Shown: positions 7,220-15,984, counted from the stretch's first letter. The stretch is DNA of 22,113 nucleotides from Bacteroidetes bacterium 4572_112 (GCA_002254285.1 NIUZ01000097.1:1-22113); one strand, 5' to 3'. Notes: generated by a model from the sequence alone, not told the origin. Made by a program: numbers and translations.

Positions 7220-8686
7220 ATGCTAAGACAACGCTTACAACAGAAATTACAACAAAAGCTATCTCCACAACAGATTCAGCTAATGAAGTTATTGCAGGTT
7301 CCCACTATTGCACTAGAGCAGCGCATAAAGCAGGAAGTTGAAGAAAATGTTGCGCTTGAGGAAGGTGAAGAAGAGGTTGACATGGAAGATAATAATGATG
7401 ATTTGGATAGCGATATAGATGCTCCTGATGAAAAAGAAGACACATCGGACGATGAATTTGACTTAAGTGACTATATTGATCCTGACGATGCCCCTGATTA
7501 TAAATATGAGTCGAATAATAACAGCAAAGATGATGAGGAATATGAAATTCCTTTTGTATCTGGCAGCACTTTTCACGACTTATTGAGAAATCAATTGGCA
7601 ATGCGTAGCCTAAGCGAAGAAGACATAAAAATTGCTGAATTTATAATTGGCAATCTTGATGACTCGGGATATTTGAGACGCGAAACACTTGCAATGGTAG
7701 ATGATTTGGCTTTTGCGCATGGCATAGAAACTAGTGAAGAAAGAATTGAAGGTTTAATTACTATGATTCAGAATTTTGAACCTGCAGGAGTTTGTGCTCG
7801 CAATTTGCAAGAATGCCTACAATTACAACTAATTAAAAAAGAAGAAACAGAATCCATAATATTGGCAAAAAAAATATTGGATAGATTTTTTGATGCATTT
7901 ACCAAAAAGCATTATTCAAATATTATTAAAAGGCTTAATATTACCGAAGAAGACTTAAAAGAAGCCATTGAAGAAATAATAAAACTAAACCCTAAACCAG
8001 GAAATAGTTTAAGTGAATCTATGGCAATAAAAGAACATATTGTACCTGATTTTCTGCTTACAAACGAGAATGGGAAATTAGTTTTGAATCTAAATGGTCG
8101 TAATGCTCCCGAGCTACGAATTTCGCGTACTTATAGAAATATGCTTGAAGCCTATTCTGAACAAAAAGGTAAAAACACCAAGCAGATGAAGGAGGCAATG
8201 ACTTATGTGCGTCAGAAAATCGATTCTGCAAAATGGTTTATCGATGCAATAAAGCAAAGGCAGAACACCTTGCAGGGAACAATGCAGGCAATACTCGAAT
8301 ATCAATACGAATATTTTCAGTCAGGAGACGAAACCAAGCTCCGACCAATGATTTTAAAGGATATTGCAGAGATTGTAAGCCTCGATATTTCTACAATTTC
8401 GAGAGTAGTAAACAGCAAATATATACAAACACCATTTGGCACTTTTAAACTTAAGACTTTCTTTTCGGAAGGAATGCAGACTCAGAGTGGAGAGGAAGTA
8501 TCTACTCGTGAGATTAAGAAGATACTGCAAAATTCGGTAGCTAGTGAGAATAAACACAAACCACTTACCGACGAAAAACTTGCTGCTTTGCTAAAAGAAA
8601 AAGGCTATAATATTGCTCGCCGAACAATTGCAAAATACCGCGAACAGCTAGATATTCCTGTGGCACGACTACGTAAGGAATTATAA
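7220..8686 (+). CDS. rpoN: RNA polymerase sigma-54 factor
   Basis: The alternative sigma factor that directs RNA polymerase to -24/-12 promoters and needs AAA+ activators to open DNA. All three regions are visible in 488 residues. Region I (residues about 5-50) is Gln-rich, with LSPQQIQLMKLLQVP, and contacts the activator. Region II (about 50-105) is a run of Asp/Glu. Region III has the core-binding part, the helix-turn-helix segment LDISTISRVVNSKYIQTPFG, and near the C-terminus the RpoN box ARRTIAKYRE, which reads the -24 element. Length and motif order are normal. It heads a co-directional run: a PAP2-like membrane protein begins 40 bases downstream, then nth. No enhancer-binding protein gene is visible in the window, so its regulon cannot be inferred here. 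Confidence 0.98.
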   Translation: MLRQRLQQKLQQKLSPQQIQLMKLLQVPTIALEQRIKQEVEENVALEEGEEEVDMEDNNDDLDSDIDAPDEKEDTSDDEFDLSDYIDPDDAPDYKYESNNNSKDDEEYEIPFVSGSTFHDLLRNQLAMRSLSEEDIKIAEFIIGNLDDSGYLRRETLAMVDDLAFAHGIETSEERIEGLITMIQNFEPAGVCARNLQECLQLQLIKKEETESIILAKKILDRFFDAFTKKHYSNIIKRLNITEEDLKEAIEEIIKLNPKPGNSLSESMAIKEHIVPDFLLTNENGKLVLNLNGRNAPELRISRTYRNMLEAYSEQKGKNTKQMKEAMTYVRQKIDSAKWFIDAIKQRQNTLQGTMQAILEYQYEYFQSGDETKLRPMILKDIAEIVSLDISTISRVVNSKYIQTPFGTFKLKTFFSEGMQTQSGEEVSTREIKKILQNSVASENKHKPLTDEKLAALLKEKGYNIARRTIAKYREQLDIPVARLRKEL

Positions 8687-8726
8687 AATACCATTTTAAA
8701 TAAAAGGAACCTAAATATAGAAATTA

Positions 8727-9359
8727 ATGAATCTTACATCCCTAAAAAAAGATTTTGCTGAGAGCTTTTCTCTATCATTTCATCCATTATTTATTCCATT
8801 TTACACATTGATGTTTATATTTGTTTTGCCAATATTCCAAGTACAATCATTGGGTAGCACATTACAGTTATCAATACTTATTATTGTCAGTCTAGCAACA
8901 ATAGTTTTGCCAATAGCAAGCTTATTTTATCTTAAGAAAAAGGGAATAATTTCGTCATATAGAATACCTAAACGAAGCGAAAGAACGACCCCTTATGTAT
9001 ACTCCATAATTTACTTTGGAGCAGCAGCATATATGCTATACCGTATAGATTTTATTCCCATAGTTGTTCCAACGGTATTAGCAATTCCGGCAGTGGTAAT
9101 TTCAGTGTTATTGATATTTAATTTCTGGATAAAAATAAGTGCTCATGCCGCTGGAATGGCTAGCTTAAATGCTATTATATACGTGCTAATGCATGTTTAC
9201 TATTTAGATTTAACTCTAGCATTTAATGTAAGTTTGATACTTACTTATATAATTATTATGTCGCGCAAACACCTTAAATCACATAGCTATATAGAATTAA
9301 TACTTGGTTTATTGGTTGGTGGAATATTGAGTTTAGTAATAGGTTTTTGGGCATTATAA
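8727..9359 (+). CDS. PAP2-superfamily-like integral membrane protein
   Basis: A 210-residue membrane protein with about six hydrophobic segments. Two short motifs in the last third suggest the type 2 phosphatidic acid phosphatase fold: KISAHAAGM (compare the family's S-G-H motif) and SRKHLKSHSYIELILGLLVG (compare R-x5-H-x3-D in motif C3). The match is weak: the serine and glycine around the first histidine are altered and the acidic residue of C3 is Glu. It may therefore be a divergent or inactive phosphatase. The family dephosphorylates lipid phosphates or undecaprenyl pyrophosphate at the membrane. It lies between rpoN (40 bases upstream) and nth (71 bases downstream), all on the plus strand, probably by operon architecture rather than shared function. 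Confidence 0.65.
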   Translation: MNLTSLKKDFAESFSLSFHPLFIPFYTLMFIFVLPIFQVQSLGSTLQLSILIIVSLATIVLPIASLFYLKKKGIISSYRIPKRSERTTPYVYSIIYFGAAAYMLYRIDFIPIVVPTVLAIPAVVISVLLIFNFWIKISAHAAGMASLNAIIYVLMHVYYLDLTLAFNVSLILTYIIIMSRKHLKSHSYIELILGLLVGGILSLVIGFWAL

Positions 9360-9430
9360 ATTGATAAAAGAATCTGAATTAGACTTCATAATAATTATGA
9401 CTAGATATAATTAATTCCTACATTTACATT

Positions 9431-10078
9431 ATGACAAAGAAAGAACGTTTCCAGAAGTTTATAGAATATTTCTCTACCACACAGCCCATTGCCGAAACTG
9501 AGCTCGATTATGGCAGCACATACGAATTGATGGTAGCTGTAATACTATCGGCACAGTGCACCGATAAGAGAGTAAATACACTTACTCCAGATTTATTTAT
9601 AGCTTTTCCTAATGCAAATAAATTGGCAGAAGCCGAGGTGAGCGATGTATTTGAATACATTAGAAGCTGCTCTTACCCAAATAATAAGGCAAAAAACCTT
9701 GTGGGAATGGCAAAGACACTTTTATCAGAATTTGATGGAGTTTTCCCTAGTGATGTGGATCAATTGCAGAAACTGCCAGGTGTGGGGCGCAAAACCGCAA
9801 ACGTAATAGCATCAGTGGTATTTAACAAGCCTGCTTTGGCAGTTGACACTCATGTTTTTAGAGTATCAGAAAGAATTGGGCTAACAACAAATGCAAAGAA
9901 CCCTTTGGATTCGGAAAAGCAGCTTATAAGATACTTTCCCGACGAAATAATTCCTGTGGCACACCACTGGCTAATATTGCATGGCAGATATATTTGCCTT
10001 GCACGAACACCAAAGTGTGAGAAGTGTGGGATCACCGAAATTTGTAAACATTTTAAGAAAATAAATAAGAAAAAATGA
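9431..10078 (+). CDS. nth: endonuclease III (DNA glycosylase/AP lyase)
   Basis: Removes oxidised pyrimidines from DNA and cleaves the resulting abasic site, the first step of base excision repair. The 215 residues match the family length. The helix-hairpin-helix LPGVGRKTANVI (115-126) carries the catalytic Lys121, and VDTHVFRV has the catalytic Asp139. The C-terminal [4Fe-4S] loop has the exact spacing C-x6-C-x2-C-x5-C at Cys189, 196, 199 and 205. Residues QCTDKRVN (42-49) match the family's QxTD substrate segment. Everything needed for activity is present. The stop codon overlaps the start of the next gene (ATGA), implying translational coupling. Confidence 0.98.
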   Translation: MTKKERFQKFIEYFSTTQPIAETELDYGSTYELMVAVILSAQCTDKRVNTLTPDLFIAFPNANKLAEAEVSDVFEYIRSCSYPNNKAKNLVGMAKTLLSEFDGVFPSDVDQLQKLPGVGRKTANVIASVVFNKPALAVDTHVFRVSERIGLTTNAKNPLDSEKQLIRYFPDEIIPVAHHWLILHGRYICLARTPKCEKCGITEICKHFKKINKKK

Positions 10079-10665
10079 AAACATTAAGCATATTATTCGC
10101 AATTATAATTGTAGCAGTAAGTAGCTATACCGATGAGATAAAGAAGTTTCAGAATGAGCTAAATAAAGAATTTGCAAATGCAGAAACTAGCCCTCTTACA
10201 AAAGAAGATTTGGCAACATTTGATGAACTAAGTTTTTATGATATTGACGAAAGCTATAAAGTTGAAGCCAAGCTAATACTAAATGAGTCGCCAAAAGAGT
10301 TTGGAATGAAAACCACCACTGCCCGACGACCAACCTATATAAAGTATGGTACCGCTAAGTTTAAACTAAAGGGGAAAATTATGGAGATAGGAATTTATAA
10401 AAACATTGAGCTTTCTAAAAAAGAGCAGTATAAGGATTTCTTGTTTATGCTTTTTACCGACAAAACAAGTGGTATAACATCCTATGCAGGAGGCCGATAT
10501 TTGGATCTAAGAATTCCTAAAGAAGGTGAGAGTTTACTTATAGATTTCAATAAAGCATATAATCCTTATTGCTCATATAATCACAAATACTCCTGCCCTA
10601 TTCCATCAAATGAAGATTATTTGGATATGGAAATTAAGGCTGGAGTAATGAAGTTCCATGAATAA
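10075..10665 (+). CDS. DUF1684 family exported protein
   Basis: A 196-residue protein beginning with a short hydrophobic signal sequence (MKTLSILFAIIIVAVSSY), then the DUF1684 domain. Family landmarks are FQNELNKEFANAETSPLT near the start, FMLFTDKTSGITSYAGGRYLDL, and LLIDFNKAYNPYCSYNHKYSCPIP, where the paired cysteines of NPYC and YSCP are the most conserved part. The biochemical function of DUF1684 is not established. The ATG overlaps the nth stop by 4 bases, so it is translated from the same message, but coupling to DNA repair is unlikely to be meaningful for an exported protein. Its stop directly abuts the stop of the convergent beta-barrel gene, with no intervening base. Confidence 0.9.
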   Translation: MKTLSILFAIIIVAVSSYTDEIKKFQNELNKEFANAETSPLTKEDLATFDELSFYDIDESYKVEAKLILNESPKEFGMKTTTARRPTYIKYGTAKFKLKGKIMEIGIYKNIELSKKEQYKDFLFMLFTDKTSGITSYAGGRYLDLRIPKEGESLLIDFNKAYNPYCSYNHKYSCPIPSNEDYLDMEIKAGVMKFHE

Positions 10666-11460
10666 TTAATCAAAAGTAAGAGTCAAGGTGAAATTAAAAG
10701 CAACATTTTTAGCTTCATTTTTACCATATACATCAAAAGGAAATGAACAAGCAATAAAGTAATCCTTACCCGATTCAACAGTAAAACCTGGATAAACAGT
10801 AAGGGCTTGATGGCTTCCTATATCATTATTAATACTGTAAAAACCAAAGCCAGTGATTAGCTTAAAATTATTATCGAAAAAGTAATAGCCAACATCGCCA
10901 TTAAGATATACTCCTCCTGTATTATTATCAATAGTCGATTTAATAAAGTGCACATATTGAGCTGTAAAATCAGCTGATATTCTATCGTTGAGTATGTAAG
11001 AAACAACACCTCCCACACCAGCTTGCATAACATTAGTTGTTGCCCGAATAGACTCATTTACTGTACCATTACCCATAGGCACATTAAGTCCAGCAATGGC
11101 TGCAATGGATAGATTTTCTTTATTTATAAATTCATATTTTGTACCAATATTTACTAACGAAAGATCGGTAGAAACACTCATCCCTATTTCAAACTTATCC
11201 CACAATCCATAGGTAAAGCGAAATGCCATACCAGTAACATGCTTCACACTATCTGATGTCGAAAACATATCTTGCGTATTTCCATCACTATCAAAATACT
11301 TATTGGATCTACTGGATCTGAAACCAGGTTCAAATTCCATATTTTTATCATTCACAACATCAGCCGAAAGTGCTGAAAGTTTGGATGAGGACAATCCACC
11401 TATTTGTGCTGATGCTAAAAAGGAAATTATTACAAAAAATGATGTTAGAAATATTTTCAT
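10666..11460 (-). CDS. outer-membrane beta-barrel protein (MetA-pathway/transporter-like)
   Basis: A 264-residue protein with a signal peptide (MKIFLTSFFVIISFLASAQ) and then alternating amphipathic strands ending in FNFTLTLTFD, with an aromatic near the C-terminus. Strand-like stretches such as GMAFRFTYGLWDKFEIGMSVS, NLSIAAIAGLNVPMG and DVGYYFFDNNFKLITGFGFYSI are typical of small barrels annotated as putative MetA-pathway outer-membrane proteins. The substrate is unknown; a channel or structural role is inference. No plug domain or sorting tail is present. It is on the minus strand downstream of the frameshifted T9SS cargo gene, with a 188-base gap, so it probably has its own promoter, although I found no exact TAnnTTTG match there. 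Confidence 0.75.
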   Translation of the reverse strand: MKIFLTSFFVIISFLASAQIGGLSSSKLSALSADVVNDKNMEFEPGFRSSRSNKYFDSDGNTQDMFSTSDSVKHVTGMAFRFTYGLWDKFEIGMSVSTDLSLVNIGTKYEFINKENLSIAAIAGLNVPMGNGTVNESIRATTNVMQAGVGGVVSYILNDRISADFTAQYVHFIKSTIDNNTGGVYLNGDVGYYFFDNNFKLITGFGFYSINNDIGSHQALTVYPGFTVESGKDYFIACSFPFDVYGKNEAKNVAFNFTLTLTFD

Positions 11461-11648
11461 ATATACTTTATTATTACCAATATAAAATAAACAAAAGACT
11501 CTTACGGGTATTAATAATAATGGTTACCTTGGTATATATATGTATTAATTTCTAATATGATTTTACTATTTTAATTTTGTTATTAAAGGACTTACAGTGA
11601 AACTATATTTAAATTCAAGCCAAAACAAATGGCATTATTAATAAATAT

Positions 11649-12958
11649 TTAAAACACTATTATTTTGCGAACTTCCTCTACATTATAGCAACTAATCTTA
11701 ATGTAGTATAAACCCCTTGCTAGCCTACCTTTATCAATAGTAAGCTGTTTATGATTATTTTCCATTTTCATAATAAGTCCACCATACTGATCCAGTAATT
11801 GCGCATCAAAATTTTGATCTCCTGAGAAGTAGACATTTATTGCATCGGTATATAATGCAGGATTTGGGAAAACTATTATTTCATAATTTTTATTACTATA
11901 ATTTACCACTAAAAATCTATAATAATTAATTCTGCCATCAAAATCAACTTGAACCAACCTATAGTATATTACATCTTTACTCCTATCAAAATTTGCATCA
12001 ACAATTGAATAGTTAATAATAACATTAGAGTTTCCATTACCATCTAAATTACTTACCATTTCCCAATCTTGAAGATTGTAGGAACGTTGAACCTCAAAAT
12101 AATTATTATTCACCTCACTAGCTGTTTGCCAATATAGTTCAACATTATCTTTTACTATAGAATAATCAAAACTAATAATATTTACAGGCAGTGTATTAGC
12201 CCCTTTCAAACATGAGCTATTATTATTACTACCTCCTGTTACAGTCACTGCCGATATTCCATCCGACTGACAAATATCGCCATTTGTACCATCAATGGTA
12301 CCTCCACTATTATCAATAGCTCCTCCATCAACATATATAGTATTATTATTGGTTATTGTATTCGAATTTTTTAAATTATCCCCAAATTGGAAAATACCTG
12401 ACGATTGATTAACAAGAAATCCCCCAGCAACATTTCCTCCATTTAATATTTTTATTTGATGAAAATTTGATAATGTATCAGAATTAACATCTAATGAATC
12501 AGTCTCAATATAACCTCTATTTCAGTGCCATAATTTAATATTGTATCCATAGAACCCGAAATTGATAATCCATCATTCGTAATAAGATCTGCGTTATTTC
12601 TTAAGCTAGCTTTTTGATAACCTGTACTTATTTGTTTCACATTAATCTCACCATCATTTATTATCTGCACAAGATTCGTCATTGTAATTTTAAAAGTGTT
12701 ATTTCCAAGAATTTTTCCTGAGCTACTAATCTCTACATAAGAAGATTGCATACTAACATCAGCCGTTAAAGTCATTTCATGTTTCACATATACTTCATCG
12801 GAATTTCCCCAACCAAATGAAGGGGGACTTCCTTGATCCCAATTAGCACCATCAGCCCAATTACCATCACTGATAGTAGTATAAACTGTTGCACTAATTA
12901 GTAAAGGAATAAATAAAAATAGTATAAGGAATACGGTGTTTGTAATTATTTTTTTCAT
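11649..12958 (-). pseudogene. T9SS-exported surface protein, split by a one-base frameshift
   Basis: The 5' part (12958 down to about 12520) has a signal peptide and a beta-rich start typical of Bacteroidota surface proteins (TISDGNWADGANWDQGSPP, then SDEVYVKHEMTLTADV). It shifts frame at INYGTE and soon stops at 12491. The next frame is open without a stop from just past that point to 11649: NRGYIETDSLDVNSDT, then the Gly/Asn-rich repeat-like IYVDGGAIDNSGGTIDG, a fibronectin-like segment (LYWQTASEVNNNYFEVQRS) and a C-terminal type IX sorting domain with FPNP, KGRLARGLYYIKI and the end KIIVF. Adding one A to the AAA at 12520-12522 (TTT on the plus strand) restores a continuous protein of 436 residues. 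The second half alone would lack a signal peptide. It is either a recent mutation or a sequencing error. Confidence 0.88.
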
Positions 12959-13333
12959 TCTAAGGAATATTAGATAATTAATTAATTCAAAACTCTACAA
13001 ATCTGGACTAAATACAGTAGCATAAAATACTATATCATAAATATAATGTCAACCTAAAACCATAAGTTTAATTATTTTTAACAATTTGGTATATAGACTA
13101 GTAAAGTGTTTAATAGGGCGAATACAAAATTGATTATTAAGCACCAATAACTGGGTTTATGTATTTCTTAATTAATCAAAAAAAAATAACATATCTAAAA
13201 GCTTTGCTTATCTTTGCATTGAATTACAGATTTTAGTCTTTGCTATATAGTCTAATAAACTATTCGCAAATTCATATTTATGTTATCGACTCTCATTTTC
13301 ATTTTTTTTTATTATTATAAATACAATATTAGT
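12959..13333. other. intergenic region between divergent genes
   Basis: About 375 very AT-rich bases between the T9SS cargo pseudogene (minus) and the HdeD-like gene (plus). An in-frame ATG at 13280 precedes the favoured start of the latter. Apart from the candidate -7 motif listed separately, nothing structured or coding was recognised. Confidence 0.6.
13209..13216 (+). promoter_or_regulatory. candidate -7 promoter motif for the HdeD-yitT-yraN run
   Basis: TATCTTTG is an exact TAnnTTTG match on the coding strand. It would give a leader of roughly 110 bases to the ATG at 13334. No -33 TTTG is seen at normal spacing. Confidence 0.35.
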
Positions 13334-13942
13334 ATGTCCAACAATGCAAAAGTAATTACATCAAATAGATGGACCACTGTTTTAATTAACGCAATAATCA
13401 CCTTAACAATAGGAATTGTTTTAATTTTTGTACCCAACACTGTGTATTCAATGATTATTATAGGAATAGGAGTTGCGTTGATTTTTAGCGGATTTTCTTT
13501 TTTCTTTTACAATCATTTTTCTAAAAATCTTACAAAAAAAACAAAGGCATTGTTTTTTACTCAATCAATAATAAATATTGTTGTGGGATTATTTCTAGTT
13601 TTTCAGAGTGAGATAGTTTATAGTTTTACTATTTATTTTATTGCTATTTGGTTAATAATAACAGGAGGATCACAAATATTTTCTGCACCAATGCAAAAGA
13701 ATATTATTCCTAATACCAACATCATATTAATAAATGGCATTTTGGCTCTAGGCCTAGGTGTTATTATACTTATTTGGCCTCAATTTCCATTTGTATTCAT
13801 AGGATACATAAACATTCTAATTGCTATTATACTTTTATACTATAGTTTTATTTCATTTAAACACCGCAATCAGAATATAACAGTAGAGTTTGAGAATACT
13901 ACAGATGTTGAAGTTGAAGAAATCATTGACGAAAAAAATTAA
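13334..13942 (+). CDS. HdeD/DUF308-family membrane protein
   Basis: A 202-residue protein with about six transmembrane helices in three hairpin-like pairs, the layout of HdeD/DUF308 proteins. NRWTTVLINAIITLTIGIVLIFVPN near the start and the later repeat NGILALGLGVIILIWPQF are the internal repeats of this family, each a helix followed by a Pro-containing turn. The tail is acidic (VEFENTTDVEVEEIIDEKN). HdeD in enterobacteria is linked to acid resistance, but for Bacteroidota members the role is unknown. I chose the ATG at 13334 because the conserved part begins a few residues later; an in-frame ATG at 13280 would add 18 residues (FIFFYYYKYNIS) that look untypical. It is followed 5 bases later by the YitT-family gene, so the two are co-transcribed. 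Confidence 0.78.
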   Translation: MSNNAKVITSNRWTTVLINAIITLTIGIVLIFVPNTVYSMIIIGIGVALIFSGFSFFFYNHFSKNLTKKTKALFFTQSIINIVVGLFLVFQSEIVYSFTIYFIAIWLIITGGSQIFSAPMQKNIIPNTNIILINGILALGLGVIILIWPQFPFVFIGYINILIAIILLYYSFISFKHRNQNITVEFENTTDVEVEEIIDEKN

Positions 13943-13947
13943 ATAAA

Positions 13948-14841
13948 ATGGCATTTATTACTAAAGAAGCAATATTTAGCGCAAAATGGTTTAAAGCATA
14001 TGCGTTAATAATAACAGGTACTTTTATAATGGCAGTAGGCTTTGTACTATTCATTAGCCCTTATAAATTTGCTCCCGGTGGAGTATATGGAATTGCCATT
14101 GTACTACACCACCTTTTTGGTTTTAAGATTGGACTTACTGGTCTTGCAATAGATATTCCATTGACTATATTTGGTATTTGGATGTTGGGACCTCGTTTTG
14201 GCGCTAAAACCATTACGGGCATGCTTACTCTACCTGCTTGGATGACCTTATTGGAATATCTATATGGCTATGAGCCTTTTGTGGCTGATCAACCATTATT
14301 GTCAGCCATTTATGGTGGTGTACTTGTAGGTTTAGGTCTGGGTATGGTTTTCAAATCCAAAGCAACATCTGGCGGTAGTGATATAATTGCAATGGTAATT
14401 GGCAAATATACTCATATGCCACTCGGGCAGTTGATGATTTATGTAGATTCTGCAATTGTACTCATAAGTTGGGTAGCTTTTAAAGATCCTATGATTCCTC
14501 TTATTTCGTGGGTAATTATTTTTATTACTGGTAAGGTTATCGATATTGTGCTGGAAGGTATGAGCTATGATAAAACTCTATTTATTATTTCTGACAAACA
14601 TGAGGAAATTGGCAAAAAAATAGTTGACGATCTTAAACGTGGAGGAACCTATTTCAATGGAGTTGGAGCTTATAATGGTAACGAAAGAACAATGATTTTT
14701 ACTGTATTAAATCGTCGTGAAATGACTATCCTTATGTCATATATTAATGATATAGATCCCAATGCTTTTGTAACTGTAGTGAATGCTAATGAAGTATTAG
14801 GCGATGGTTTTAGATCATTAAAAGATAAAGTAGAAGACTAA
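13948..14841 (+). CDS. YitT family membrane protein (DUF161 plus DUF2179)
   Basis: A 297-residue protein. The first two thirds hold about five or six transmembrane helices with the YitT pattern: FVLFISPYKFAPGGVYGIAIVLHHL, then GGVLVGLGLGMVFKSKATSGGSDIIA, where the GGxDI-type motif is the family hallmark. The last 80 residues form the soluble DUF2179 domain (LFIISDKHEEIGKKIVDDLKRGGTYFNGVGAYNGNERTMIFTVL then DPNAFVTVVNANEVLGDGF), an ACT/PII-like alpha-beta fold. The function of the family is not settled; membrane transport regulated by the soluble domain is a common guess. Length and order are normal. It is 5 bases downstream of the HdeD-like gene, and yraN follows after about 75 bases. Confidence 0.92.
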   Translation: MAFITKEAIFSAKWFKAYALIITGTFIMAVGFVLFISPYKFAPGGVYGIAIVLHHLFGFKIGLTGLAIDIPLTIFGIWMLGPRFGAKTITGMLTLPAWMTLLEYLYGYEPFVADQPLLSAIYGGVLVGLGLGMVFKSKATSGGSDIIAMVIGKYTHMPLGQLMIYVDSAIVLISWVAFKDPMIPLISWVIIFITGKVIDIVLEGMSYDKTLFIISDKHEEIGKKIVDDLKRGGTYFNGVGAYNGNERTMIFTVLNRREMTILMSYINDIDPNAFVTVVNANEVLGDGFRSLKDKVED

Positions 14842-14916
14842 TTAAGATTAACTATTTTAGACTATTTTCCATGTGGATATTTGGATAATATTAAGTCAAT
14901 AACTATAAATAGCAGC

Positions 14917-15282
14917 ATGAGTAAAGCTTCCGAATTAGGCAAATTAGGCGAAGATATTGCTAGTGAATTTCTTATTAAAAAGGGATTTAAAGTAATTGAA
15001 CGAAATTGGCGTACAGGAAGGTATGAAATAGATATTATTGCTCTCGACAATGACACATTAGTTTTTGTAGAAGTAAAAACACGAAGCACAGATTATTTTA
15101 TTGAGCCTGAGTTAGCTTTAACAAAAAAGCAACAGCGTTTTATAATTAAAGCTGCTAATGCCTACATAAATACACACTCATATGATACCGAAGCTCGCTT
15201 TGATATTATTTCTATAGTAATGCATCCACAGGGCAAAGAGATTAAGCATATTGATGAAGCTTTTTATCCTTATATGGAGTAA
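14917..15282 (+). CDS. yraN: YraN/UPF0102 family nuclease-fold protein
   Basis: A 121-residue cytoplasmic protein. It begins SKASELGKLGEDIASEFLIKKGFKVIERNWRTG and continues with the restriction-endonuclease-like core RYEIDIIALDNDTLVFVEVKTR. The Asp (EID) and the Glu-x-Lys (VEVKTR) are the metal-binding residues of the PD-(D/E)XK fold, and the Glu of GEDIA is the conserved early acid. UPF0102 members lie in many genomes near ribosome or cell-envelope genes, and a role in DNA processing is presumed but unproven. I chose the ATG at 14917; a TTG 36 bases upstream in frame (14881) would add 12 residues not seen in the family. It is the last gene of a three-gene plus-strand run. Confidence 0.92.
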   Translation: MSKASELGKLGEDIASEFLIKKGFKVIERNWRTGRYEIDIIALDNDTLVFVEVKTRSTDYFIEPELALTKKQQRFIIKAANAYINTHSYDTEARFDIISIVMHPQGKEIKHIDEAFYPYME

Positions 15283-15294
15283 TGTAAAGGGAGC

Positions 15295-15310
15295 CCCGAT
15301 AGGGAACGGG
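15295..15310 (+). terminator. degenerate CCCGATAGnnnnCGGG element after yraN
   Basis: CCCGATAGGGAACGGG begins 13 bases after the yraN stop. CCCG and CGGG can pair as a short stem, followed by an A-rich rather than T-rich stretch. It shares 12 fixed positions with the hairpin at 21724-21751. A terminator role is plausible by position but the stem is weak. Confidence 0.35.
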
Positions 15311-15339
15311 AGGAGAAGAAAAAAAAAGGTGAAGAGTTA

Positions 15340-15441
15340 TACCAAATTAATACCAAAACACGCCATATAAATCGTTTATATTTCCCTATTACTGCGTTAA
15401 AAATTATTTCCATAGCTATACTTCGACATGCTCAGTACTTA
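15340..15441. repeat. candidate degenerate interspersed repeat between convergent genes
   Basis: The 3' gap between yraN and apt holds AT-rich sequence ending in CTTCGACATGCTCAGTAC, which reaches the apt stop codon (15439-15441). It also has a 7-bp-arm inverted repeat ATATAAA/TTTATAT (15365-15381). TTCGACnnGCTCAGTAC-type strings recur between genes in many Bacteroidota genomes; that is recollection, not something shown in this window. Confidence 0.35.
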
Positions 15442-15984
15442 GTAATGTACCATAGAATATACAGAGTCTGATTTTGGTAATTTATCAGCTCCATTAAGGA
15501 AATCAAGCTCTATTAGAAAATTCACATGCACTGCTTTAACATCAAATTTATTAATTAGTTTTATTGCAGCAGTAGCACTTCCACCAGTGGCAAGCAAATC
15601 ATCATGAAGTAATACCACATCATTATTAGTAAGAGCGCCTTTATGTATTTCAATGCTATCAGTACCGTATTCAAGCTCATATTCTACCTTAAAAGTATCG
15701 GCAGGTAATTTGCCAGGCTTACGCATAAGCACCATTCCGGCACCAAGTTTATAAGCCAATATGCTTCCCAAAATAAAACCTCGCGACTCTATTCCAACTA
15801 CCTGAGTAATTCCCATATCCTTATACTTTTCATAAAGCAAATCAGTAGTTTCGCGCAATACTTCTGCATCTTTTAGTGCTGTAGTTATATCCTTGAAAAT
15901 GATTCCTTGTTTAGGAAAATCAACAACATCACGAATTGCGTTTTTAAATTTATCTTGAGTAGTCTTTCTGTTCCAAAAAAACAT
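15439..15984 (-). CDS. apt: adenine phosphoribosyltransferase
   Basis: Converts adenine and PRPP to AMP and pyrophosphate in purine salvage. With the start I favour, the protein is 181 residues. IRDVVDFPKQGIIFKDIT (17-34) is the family N-terminal signature, GIESRGFILG follows, the flexible catalytic loop spans about 91-114, and the PRPP-binding motif VVLLHDDLLATGGSA is at 123-137. The C-terminus SVYSMVHY matches the usual end of the protein. The H-D-D in the PRPP loop is typical of Bacteroidota enzymes. Two in-frame ATGs exist, at 15984 and 16005; the shorter form leaves about 17 residues before the conserved IRD, as in relatives. Either way the 5' end overlaps the aspartokinase gene in another frame, by 35 or 56 bases, so translation is likely coupled to it. 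Confidence 0.95.
   Translation of the reverse strand: MFFWNRKTTQDKFKNAIRDVVDFPKQGIIFKDITTALKDAEVLRETTDLLYEKYKDMGITQVVGIESRGFILGSILAYKLGAGMVLMRKPGKLPADTFKVEYELEYGTDSIEIHKGALTNNDVVLLHDDLLATGGSATAAIKLINKFDVKAVHVNFLIELDFLNGADKLPKSDSVYSMVHY

Noticed and set aside
7305..7601. A 98-residue open frame opposite the acidic region of rpoN
   Set aside because: It is His/Gln/Tyr-rich low-complexity translation of the antisense of an Asp/Glu run.
12491..12530. Homopolymer-driven phase variation at the T9SS frameshift
   Set aside because: The run at the shift is only three bases, too short for a usual slippage tract, so phase variation is left as a minor possibility only.
13280..13333. An upstream ATG start for the HdeD-like protein
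   Set aside because: The added residues are Phe/Tyr/Ile-rich and run straight over a nine-T tract; family members begin close to the ATG at 13334.
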